The notes beneath the pieces are model-generated. The model searched no databases. It had not been told where the DNA came from and saw only the letters and a list, made by a program, of their open reading frames with translations. 64,000 bases of DNA from the NCBI GenBank assembly GCA_025603075.1, contig MU626273.1, positions 1-64,000 on the forward strand, read 5' to 3'. Shown here piece by piece: positions 8,760 through 16,487 of the stretch. How positions within the stretch are numbered: position 1 is the first letter of the stretch; each line of letters begins with the position of its first letter. Source of the DNA: Neoconidiobolus thromboides FSU 785. Taxonomy: Eukaryota; Entomophthoromycota; Entomophthoromycetes; Entomophthorales; Neoconidiobolaceae. The position numbers and the translations under genes are program-made.

Positions 8760-10742
8760 TTGAGATTTAAACCATTACAAAGATTTCAATATTACAAATT
8801 TAAAGATATTATTCATGATTTTCTTGGAACTCATAATTTGGTTCCAACTATCATCTATAAAACTTATTCGGAGATAATTTATTCAATAAAGAAACAACAT
8901 GGTGTTAGTATAAGATGCATAGATGGTAATTATTTTACTAAAGAACAAATTGCTTATGATTCATTGGATCCATATGGTAAGATATGTCTAAGTATTGAAA
9001 AGCCTCACAGAGAAGAATCGGGTATGAAATTGGAATTAAGAAGAAACATTATTCGGATTTCTTATATCTTGAATTGGATAAGAATAGATTTATCAAGTGT
9101 TGAACAAATAACCACTGATAATGACCCCATAATGCGCTACGAATTGGAAATAGAATTCTTGGAAACAATGCCTTTTTCAAACTATTCATCCAAGGGGGCG
9201 AATGGGGGATTTCCCCCATGTTTAACCCAAATTTGTTCCTTAATCATAGATCTCTATGGAAAACTATATGGAAATGATATGGGGGCTAATAATGATATGA
9301 ATGAAAAAGGTAAACGTTCTGGGGTCAAAGGGGTTTACCCCTTATTACTATCCAAAATAGCTAGTATATGTTCTAAATTAGATTTAACAAGATATCGATT
9401 CTTTAAACCAGTAGATTTATCTCTAAAGGTAATTAAGAAACTTTGGCAAGGAGGTAATATCAGTTATAAATTAGATGGAGAAAGACGATTCGTTGTCTTT
9501 AAAGATTTCACTATTCTATCCATATCCACTTCTGCTAAAGTAGAAATGATTACCTTTAGAGATAAATCCAGTAGGATTAATGTGTTCGATTCAGAACTCT
9601 TCAATCATATTTATTATATGTTTGATATGTATATAGAAAATGATAAGAATATATTACATGATACAATTGTAGATAGATGGAAACGTTTGTTTATGTATTG
9701 TTATCGCTTGAATGATCTAGTCGGTGAACGTTTGTTTGTAGTTAAACCTATGTTACTTTTTAATACTTATTCTGAATTTGTTAGTAAAAAGATGATTATA
9801 TCGTCCATGATAGATCTTAATAATCTCCAATGGGATGGTTTAATCATAAATATATTACATGGTACAAATGCTTTCAAATGGAAACCAGTTCCAACTATAG
9901 ATTTATTATATAAAGATGGAAACCTATATAGTTATAATCCACACAAATTAGAATATGTTGATTTTAATAACCATTTTGTTTATGATGCTACCAATCTACC
10001 TAATAATTTAATCATTGAATTCGCTATTAATAAGGGGTCCCTTGTTTATCATAGACTTAGACCAGATAAGATGTATCCTAATAGTATAAATACCGTAACC
10101 AACATCCTTGACAACATCCAATCAAGAACAATCATCAACAATATTATCAATGGGTATCCTCCATTGGCTTTACTCAGGCGTTATCATAATGACGTAAAGA
10201 GATCATTATTAGAGAAAACTAAACGATTCTTTACCCATGCCATTTTATTGGATGTTGGATCAGGAGTGGGAGGTGATGCATCTAAATGGAAAAGTAATAT
10301 TTTATCCAGAATAATTTGTGTTGAACCAGATGCTCAAAAGATACCCGAACTTAAATCGAGAATATTAAATGCTGGTATAGAACACAAAGTAGATATAATA
10401 AATAATAAAATTGAAAAGATTGATTTGGCTCATGCATCGATAGATATTGTTTCTTTATTCTTTTGTTGTACTTTAATTGATATACAACATACGATTGATA
10501 TAATTGATAAAGTTACCAAGGAGGGAAGCTATGTGTTAATAACCACCATGTCTAAAACCAGGGTAACTAATTTATTATCCAATACCTTTTTGGAAAAAAG
10601 AATTAGTTATGGGGTCAAAGGGGTGTCCCCTTACTATGCCAAAAACACCCCCCTCCCCCTTACTAATAGATCTGGGGTCAATGGGGGTCTCCCCCATATT
10701 GCACGGAGAATCAAATTCCAGTGTTACCATATCAAGGCTTGA
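8760..10742 (+). CDS. NCLDV-type mRNA capping enzyme (triphosphatase-guanylyltransferase-N7-methyltransferase), truncated
   Basis: Numbering takes a TTG at 8760 as residue 1, because no ATG is available near the start. The frame runs upstream through palindrome H2 to a TGA, and that extension resembles the first triphosphatase strand (GIIELKLRF). The triphosphatase part has LELRR and the RYELEIEF strand (metal-binding Glu128, Glu130 expected). The guanylyltransferase has KLDGER with nucleophile Lys237, FDSEL, YYMFDMYIEN, WDGLIIN (357-363) and KWKP (373-376). The methyltransferase has LLDVGSGVGGD (496-506) and SLFFCCTLID. It stops about 100 residues short of a usual methyltransferase end; the last 45 residues derive from palindromic repeats. 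Four copies of a G-(V/A)-(K/N)-G-x-x-P peptide come from palindromes read in frame. The three-domain order is typical of poxvirus, asfarvirus and mimivirus enzymes. Confidence 0.85.
   Translation: MRFKPLQRFQYYKFKDIIHDFLGTHNLVPTIIYKTYSEIIYSIKKQHGVSIRCIDGNYFTKEQIAYDSLDPYGKICLSIEKPHREESGMKLELRRNIIRISYILNWIRIDLSSVEQITTDNDPIMRYELEIEFLETMPFSNYSSKGANGGFPPCLTQICSLIIDLYGKLYGNDMGANNDMNEKGKRSGVKGVYPLLLSKIASICSKLDLTRYRFFKPVDLSLKVIKKLWQGGNISYKLDGERRFVVFKDFTILSISTSAKVEMITFRDKSSRINVFDSELFNHIYYMFDMYIENDKNILHDTIVDRWKRLFMYCYRLNDLVGERLFVVKPMLLFNTYSEFVSKKMIISSMIDLNNLQWDGLIINILHGTNAFKWKPVPTIDLLYKDGNLYSYNPHKLEYVDFNNHFVYDATNLPNNLIIEFAINKGSLVYHRLRPDKMYPNSINTVTNILDNIQSRTIINNIINGYPPLALLRRYHNDVKRSLLEKTKRFFTHAILLDVGSGVGGDASKWKSNILSRIICVEPDAQKIPELKSRILNAGIEHKVDIINNKIEKIDLAHASIDIVSLFFCCTLIDIQHTIDIIDKVTKEGSYVLITTMSKTRVTNLLSNTFLEKRISYGVKGVSPYYAKNTPLPLTNRSGVNGGLPHIARRIKFQCYHIKA
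9192..9220. repeat. G-rich palindrome inside the capping gene (H3a)
   Basis: GGGGGATTTCCCCC forms a perfect short stem in an AT-rich gene. It is read in frame as part of GANGGFPP at about residues 146-153, in the linker between triphosphatase and guanylyltransferase. Confidence 0.7.
9321..9345. repeat. G-rich palindrome inside the capping gene (H3b)
   Basis: GGGGTCAAAGGGGTTTACCC followed by CTT contains the stem AAGGGG/CCCCTT. It is read in frame as GVKGVYPL (about residues 188-195). It is nearly the same DNA unit as at 10611-10632. Confidence 0.75.
10581..10700. repeat. Private palindromic repeat cluster, copy H3c
   Basis: Contains AATACCTTTTTGGAAAAAAG, GGGGTCAAAGGGGTGTCCCC, CTATGCCAAAAACACC and GGGGTCAATGGGGGTCTCCC. 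The first part matches H6 at 15055-15100 almost base for base. The cluster covers the end of the capping frame and the start of the helicase frame, so both frames there are repeat-derived. Confidence 0.8.
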
Positions 10743-12344
10743 ATCTCCCGAACTTTCTCTAGATACATTTGGAACAACCCCCTTGGATATAAATTCAGGT
10801 ATCTTGCCACCAGATATAGAAACCATATGGTACCAATGTTTCAATGATATGATTGAAGATTATAAATTGGATCCTTTTGATATAAAGTTTAATCTGGAAT
10901 ATAAATTAGAAAGATGTTCAAAATCAACTTATTCTATATGCAAAAATAAGACCATTTCCTTATATACTGCATATGCTACTATTTTGAATGAATATTCAGT
11001 TGCCAGATTGCTTTGTGAATTATATTGTTTGAAATTTGTATGTGTAGATTACTGCAAACGAATATTCTATACATTTAAGAACCAGCATTGGGTAAAATCT
11101 CGCGGAGATATACATCTTCGTAGGACAATGATGGAACAGTTCCATTCTGATCTTGTTATTCATACTAATCAAGAACAACCGAATAAAATCAGAACCAATA
11201 TAATGTTTGAATTACAAAACCAAATATTTAGAAACAAAGTCATTAGCGATTGTGTTGAAATTATGTATGATCAACCGTTTATCGATAAAATAGATTCTAA
11301 TGATAATATAATCAAACTTGGTAATGGTGTCTATTATTTAGCTTTGGATGAATTACGAGATGGATTGCCCGGTGATTATATAACATTAGAAAGTAAAATA
11401 GAATACAAATGTTATTACGAACAAGATTTATCATTGATCAATGACATCTTAGCAAAGATCTTTCCTAATGAAGATGTGAGAGAATACTTTCTCCGATTTA
11501 CCTCATTATGTTTAGAAGGAAAGAACAGAGATAAGATCTTTGTTGTATGGTCTGGCCTTGGAGACAATGGCAAATCCATCATTGTAAATCTCATAGAAAA
11601 GACATTTGGTGATTATGGTGTAAAACTACCCACATCCATGATAACTGGCAAACGTGCTCAATCATCATCAGCTACTCCAAAAATGTCTTTATTGGAAGGA
11701 AAACGTATTTCATTCTTCCAAGAACCCGACGAATCATCCAAGATAAACACGGGAATACTTAAAGAATTATCAGGTAATGATACGATGTATACCCGTAATT
11801 TATTTGAAACGGGTAGAAATATAATTAACAGATCAAAATTTGTAACGATTGCTAATAGAGTACCTAGCATGAATACAACAGATAAAGCAGTATGGAGTAG
11901 AATGAGGGTGTTACCGTTTGTATCTACATTTGTTGATGATCAAGAAGAATGTGATAATTCCAAACACATATATAAGAAGGACATCCATCTAATGGATAAA
12001 TTATCAGATTTAGCTGGACCCTTTTTATATATACTAATTCAGAAATATAAAGAATATAAAGCACATGGACTAGGAAATTGGGGGATGTTGAATCATATAC
12101 TAAAGAACTTAAAGAAAACAATGACATTATTTCCCAATTTAAGAAATTTAATTTAGAAGAAGATAAAGAAGGGTTTATATCTACCAATGTTGTTTATGAT
12201 AAATATAAAGAATGGTTTATGGCATCTTATCCAGGAGTTAAAGTATGTAGTTCAGCTGTGTTCAAAGAAGAATTAAGAAGATCTGGTGTCGATGTATCAG
12301 CAAATAATTATTTACAAGGAGTAAAATTAATAGGTGGATGGTAA
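10609..12344 (+). pseudogene. D5-type (SF3) helicase, N-terminally truncated and frameshifted
   Basis: The first frame (10609-12156) has a repeat-derived start and then a D5_N-like region (about 10840-11400). It has an SF3 ATPase with Walker A GLGDNGKS near 11552, Walker B-like LEGKRISFFQEP near 11692, and a sensor region ending in WSRMRVLPF. The C-terminal winged-helix part (VESYTKELKENND onward) continues in another frame, 12078-12344. The frame changes at the G run 12080-12084. The archaeo-eukaryotic primase domain usual in NCLDV D5 proteins is absent: the coding part begins just after the palindrome cluster. In large DNA viruses the product is a hexameric replicative helicase-primase. Here it is likely non-functional, unless the frameshift is a sequencing error or is bypassed. 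Confidence 0.8.
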
Positions 12345-12349
12345 TAAAT

Positions 12350-12439
12350 AATACCTTTTTCATTCATATAACTATTATTGTTTTTGGTATAGCTTTTTCT
12401 GAAAAAGGTATATGGATGAATAGTTTAAAAAAGGTATTA
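12350..12439. repeat. Private palindromic repeat, copy H4 (nested inverted repeats)
   Basis: An outer pair AATACCTTTTT/AAAAAAGGTATT encloses CATTCATATAACTATT/AATAGTTT and the central GGTATAGCTTTTTCTG hairpin. It lies directly after the stop of the helicase frame. Confidence 0.8.
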
Positions 12440-12591
12440 CGGTGATAAATTAAAAAAAAAATAAAAATAAAAACAGTATTAATAGATTTTTTTATTTTTT
12501 TAATTTTTTAATATACTTACCACAAAACCTAGCTACTCACTTGTCTACAATCCTTATTTTCAGGAGTGTAACAAGCATTCTTTTGATCGGG

Positions 12592-13407
12592 TTAGCAATA
12601 AGGTTTAACGAGATTATTGAGCAAAATCTTCCCCTGAGGTTTACCATTATTAGTAATAGCAAAAGTAATTGGTTGGTTGGTAAGTACAGGTTGTACAGGT
12701 TGTATAGGTTGTGCATTCCAATAACATACATTACCATCAGGTCTCTTAGTAGGAATAAAAGTTGTCTTAAGAAGAGTAGTATGACATGTTAATACTAAGG
12801 CACTTCTTTCCAAGATAGATCTAGCCCCAGGACATACTAGACGAGTTTCTTCAGTAGCATCTTTAGTAGTATCAGTAACGGTATATCCATATTCAAACCC
12901 AAGTTTAGTGAATATATCAGCAATATCTATACCTAAAGTAACTTTGAAGTTATTAGCAACTGAATGGGTTACTTTATTTGACCATTTAATAGTTTCAGGA
13001 GAAACATTCTTATTTTCATATTCCGCAGAGATAGGAGACGCATCACTATAATGTAACACACATTTATTAAGTTTTATACTAGATAAAGCATCGATGGTAT
13101 TAAACAATTGTGGATCTTTGCCGGTAATAAGTTTAATCAAATGTTGAATATAATACCATTTATTTATAATGGAATCACAACTACCACTTTTGGTTAAATC
13201 TTCATATTTGGGATCAACCTCAAATAATTTATTGACCTTTGCCAATTCATCACGAGTAAGTGCAGTTTTAGTATCGGCCCAAGGGTCCGTATAGATATTT
13301 AAATCGGATATTCTTTTTGATACTTCTAATCCAATCTTTGAAAGTCCATCTCTGGCCAAAGCAGAGGTGAAAAGGATGGACAAATTCAATAGGAATGTGG
13401 TACGCAT
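12592..13407 (-). CDS. Secreted protein with aerolysin/ETX-like features
   Basis: A 271-residue intronless frame. It has a clear signal peptide (about residues 1-18, hydrophobic LLNLSILFTSALA) and several cysteines in the mature part. The segment from about 140 to 215 alternates polar and hydrophobic residues, with Ser/Thr-rich strands (THSVANNFKVTLG, YGYTVTDTTKD) followed by a VCPGARSILERSALVL strand. This pattern resembles the transmembrane-hairpin and following strand region of aerolysin/ETX/MTX2-type beta-pore proteins. The resemblance is by eye only. The C-terminus has a QPIQPVQPV low-complexity patch. Palindromes H4 and H5 flank the gene. It could instead be an unrelated secreted effector. 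Confidence 0.55.
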   Translation of the reverse strand: MRTTFLLNLSILFTSALARDGLSKIGLEVSKRISDLNIYTDPWADTKTALTRDELAKVNKLFEVDPKYEDLTKSGSCDSIINKWYYIQHLIKLITGKDPQLFNTIDALSSIKLNKCVLHYSDASPISAEYENKNVSPETIKWSNKVTHSVANNFKVTLGIDIADIFTKLGFEYGYTVTDTTKDATEETRLVCPGARSILERSALVLTCHTTLLKTTFIPTKRPDGNVCYWNAQPIQPVQPVLTNQPITFAITNNGKPQGKILLNNLVKPYC

Positions 13408-13522
13408 ATTTATGTAGATAAATATCTCTACTCTATTATATATTTAGATTGATCAGGTACCTAAATCGGGTCCCGGGTGTGGTAAGGAATTCAGTGAAAT
13501 CTTTTGGATTTCCAGGGGCGAA

Positions 13523-13684
13523 GCTATAAGAAGATATATAAGAAGATATGAAAAGATATACAAGAAGATATGAAAAGATATGAAAAGATATATAAAAGGA
13601 TATATAAAAGGATATATAAAAAGATATAAGAAGATATATAAGAAGATATATAAAAAGATATGAAAAGATATGAAAAGATATATA
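13523..13684. repeat. Tandem repeat array, 10-12 bp GAAAAGATAT/AGAAGATATAT units
   Basis: About 160 bp of head-to-tail variants of AGAAGATATAT, GAAAAGATAT and AAAAGGATATAT. They lie upstream of the aerolysin-like gene and directly abut palindrome H5. Confidence 0.85.
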
Positions 13685-13784
13685 ACTAATAGTGTTTTTG
13701 GTATAGTAAGGGGACACCCCTATACCTTTTTAGAAAAAAGCTATGCCAAAAACACTGATTATTTTTCTGAAAAAGGTATGATAT
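13684..13784. repeat. Private palindromic repeat, copy H5
   Basis: AGTGTTTTTGGTATAG pairs with CTATGCCAAAAACACT around an internal GGGGACACCCC and TATACCTTTTTAG. A further TTTTTCTGAAAAAGGTAT follows. This is the most complete version of the family. Confidence 0.8.
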
Positions 13785-13873
13785 AACAAAAAAAAAAGAT
13801 GTAGCTATCTATAGAACTAAGGTAGATCATTTTACTGGACTTAACACATTTGATGATTCTCTTTTTATTATTA

Positions 13874-14992
13874 TTAAGTTGTACAATACAATTCTATGTG
13901 GCATTCAGATGTATTATTTATTTCATTAGCAATATAAGTGGTTAATGATTTGTTATTATCAATGATTCTGTTAAGAGCTCTAAGACAAGTAGCTTCTATA
14001 TTACTTTTTGAATCATTACTAAACATGAATTCTACAGCAATAGTTTCAGGATAAATTTGAGCTGTGAATCCTCCAGTATTTTTGTTTGAAGAAACTGCAT
14101 TATTTACCGAATTAGTAAATATTCTGGTTAATAAATTTCTAAAAGATTTGTCATTTTTATCTCTAACCATACTTAAACATTTTGGTGTGGGGCATAGGAT
14201 ATCGTTTTCGCAATAAGATAATAGATCCTTGTTATTCTGCAATTCATTTATTAAAGTCCACATTTCTGATTGAGATAATTTGCATATATTCAAAAGATTA
14301 GTTTGGTTCAGAGAGGTATTAAAACCATCATCGTGAGAAGTTATGGTTAAATGGTTTTTATACACTACATGGTTATCAATGGCATATTTACTTTTCAACC
14401 AATAAACAGGACTATAAGTCTTTAGATGAGTTCTAAACTTATCTATACAAGAAGGAGGAGGAGGAGAGCATATATCATCCTTTGGATCACCTAATATATC
14501 ACGAATAGAATCAGGTACAAAAGCCGAAGCAAATTCCTTAGCATAATCCATGGCAACTGATTTCAAAACATTTTTACCATTATCTTTAGCTATATCTTTT
14601 AACTTGTTTTTAGTCTTTTCACTTTTAACCTCATCTTTATCTTTAATTTTGTCAATAATCTTCGAGATATTGAAATCAAAGCAATCATCGATAGTATTCC
14701 AAGTAGTATTAGCAAATGAATTATTCTCACTACCAATATTTTTGATAAGATTACGATAGGAAGGACAACATTTATTACGGTTAAATGATAAAACACCTCT
14801 AGATATAAATGAGATCGCTGCTTTTTGAGCACCAGTTTGAAGGCGACATACAAATTTACCAAAACCATTGAAACACATATGATCAGCATTGAAATTTAAA
14901 ATCTGTTTAAAAGAATTCAACACATCGTCGCCAATATCCGCATTTATTATGGATAAGTAAAAAACGGACAAGATTAAAACAAAGAAGCGCAT
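13874..14992 (-). CDS. Secreted Cys-containing protein of unknown function
   Basis: A 372-residue intronless frame with a signal peptide (about 1-19, MRFFVLILSVFYLSIINA). The mature part carries many cysteines (CFNGFGKFVC, NKCCPSY, a DDICSPPPPSC stretch, two ending in ECHIELYC), which suggests disulfides. A Lys/Asp-rich segment (about 110-150) is low-complexity. I recognise no family. It sits in the foreign-looking block between palindromes H5 and H6, in the same orientation as the aerolysin-like gene, so it could belong to the inserted element or be a host secreted protein. Confidence 0.7.
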   Translation of the reverse strand: MRFFVLILSVFYLSIINADIGDDVLNSFKQILNFNADHMCFNGFGKFVCRLQTGAQKAAISFISRGVLSFNRNKCCPSYRNLIKNIGSENNSFANTTWNTIDDCFDFNISKIIDKIKDKDEVKSEKTKNKLKDIAKDNGKNVLKSVAMDYAKEFASAFVPDSIRDILGDPKDDICSPPPPSCIDKFRTHLKTYSPVYWLKSKYAIDNHVVYKNHLTITSHDDGFNTSLNQTNLLNICKLSQSEMWTLINELQNNKDLLSYCENDILCPTPKCLSMVRDKNDKSFRNLLTRIFTNSVNNAVSSNKNTGGFTAQIYPETIAVEFMFSNDSKSNIEATCLRALNRIIDNNKSLTTYIANEINNTSECHIELYCTT

Positions 14993-15054
14993 TGTTTATA
15001 TATAGTTGAATAAGTACAATGAATGGAATCACTATTTAGGACAACCAGGTACCA

Positions 15055-15160
15055 AGATACCTTTTTGGAAAAATAATTAGTTATGGGGTCAAATATACCT
15101 TTTTAGAAAAAAACTATGCCAAAAAACAGCCCTTATTATGCCAAAAACTCTAATAGTTAT
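15055..15160. repeat. Private palindromic repeat, copy H6
   Basis: Contains GATACCTTTTTGGAAAAATA, TTAGTTATGGGGTCAAA, TATACCTTTTTAGAAAAAAA and two copies of TATGCCAAAAA. It shares its first 40 bases nearly unchanged with the cluster at 10581, but lacks the inner GGGGTGTCCCC. Confidence 0.8.
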
Positions 15161-15205
15161 ATAAAAAAACAAAAAAATAGAAAGTTTTTTTTAAACAAAA
15201 CATTT

Positions 15206-15595
15206 TTATGGTTTAGCTTTAAAACCCTCCAATACTAACAATTTACAAGTAGTTAATTCAACTTTAAAATTACCAATATCTTTGGTAGTAATGAATAAAA
15301 TCTTTTCCTTCTCAACCTTGGATTCAATAAAGAAGGTTAATACTAAAGTCAAGAAAGATTTTGTACTTGTACCACGAGGAAAAGAATATAATAAACGATA
15401 TTCCCAAGCACTATTGTATCCAGATGAAGACTGATGAAAGATCCAAGCATCTTGATCAGATTTACTTAACCCAGTGAAGACTTTATCAATAGCAGTTTTG
15501 AGTGCAGCTTGTTCAGCAGAAGTAATGGCAATAGTTAAAGCATTCTTTAAAAATTCAACCAATTCAGATGTTACGACTTCAACCTTAGCTTCGTT
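15206..15595 (-). pseudogene. Cyt-like (CytB/volvatoxin-fold) gene, C-terminal fragment
   Basis: An open frame of about 129 residues with no ATG before its first conserved codons; upstream it meets a stop after a few codons. The DNA before 15595 ends ATTATCAAG, which looks like a splice acceptor. The frame has a long helix region (SELVEFLKNALTIAI, then ALKTAIDKVFTGL), DAWIFHQ, then beta strands YRLLYSF, SFLTLVLTFFI, EKILFITTKD and FKVELTTCKLLVLEG. The order and spacing resemble Cyt-type delta-endotoxin and mushroom volvatoxin domains, from memory of the fold pattern. It also aligns with the middle of the 7675-8598 protein. Its missing N-terminal part corresponds to the fragment at 7278-7499. 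Confidence 0.55.
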
Positions 15596-15609
15596 CTTGA
15601 TAATGGTAT

Positions 15610-16487
15610 TATGTTATTTTAAATTAATAGTTTTATGATTTAAATACAAATTCAATGTATAATGATAAATAGTTCATAATCAATTGATTTTGCTAAAATT
15701 TGGAACTTACAAAGCGCAAATTTCTTAGGAAGTTTAATGCTTAGTGAGTGGATAATTATTATAAATGCAAAATGAAAAGTAGAACCTAAAACAAAGATCA
15801 TAAAGTATTGATATTTACAAATAAAAATATCATTTTGATTTATTATCAATATCAAAAAAATTTGCTACACATTTGCAAGCTTCACATCCAATCAATCATA
15901 ATTTTTCTTTTCAACCTTTATCCAAGTTTTGCGTTTTTGATCAAAACTTTTTAATAATGGCTATTGTGAAAGAGCCCATAGATTGTAAAGAGGTATTTAC
16001 AAGGTTGAAACTAAAGAGTGCTTGACAAAACTTCAAGATAGAATAGCTTTGATAGAACTTAATAGATAATTACAACTGTAACAAATAAATGAATAAATTT
16101 TAAAATAGTAAAAAGAATTCTAGTATGATAATAAAATGTTCAACTATTTAATTAGAAATATCAGCCCACTTTAAACTGTCATTAAGTGAATTGGTTTAAA
16201 CTTGATAACATCTGAAATGTTTCTTCAAAAAAGCTACCATCAAAAATAAGAAAAATCCAAACTTATTGCATTTTACATCTTTTGTTCTCTTCTATTCTTA
16301 CTTTAAAATAGCCCTGTATATTTGAAGTTGGATGTTTGTTTTATGGTGAGGGGTACTGTTTTATTACTTTTAGAATTATTACTTGGAGTTGATAGGTTTT
16401 ACTAAATATTCATCACTCTCCTGTCGTATTTAAACTATTATGATCAAAAACTTTATTATTTAATAAAATTAAAGCAATAAATAAAAA
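15610..16487. other. Intergenic spacer
   Basis: AT-rich spacer between the foreign-looking block and the pseudokinase gene. No palindrome copies or MITE copies, and no convincing coding region. Confidence 0.6.

Noticed and set aside
8760..12344. Yeast-type linear cytoplasmic plasmid as the source
   Set aside because: Those plasmids carry a related capping enzyme but use a different helicase, and no terminal protein-DNA polymerase gene is seen.
7608..15160. Palindromes as simple transcription terminators of mimivirus type
   Set aside because: Some copies lie between divergent starts or inside reading frames, so a terminator-only role does not fit; kept as an alternative in the findings.
15652..15855. 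67-codon hydrophobic frame upstream of the Cyt-like fragment
   Set aside because: Starts with a non-ATG codon and shows no similarity to the missing N-terminal part of the Cyt-like domain.
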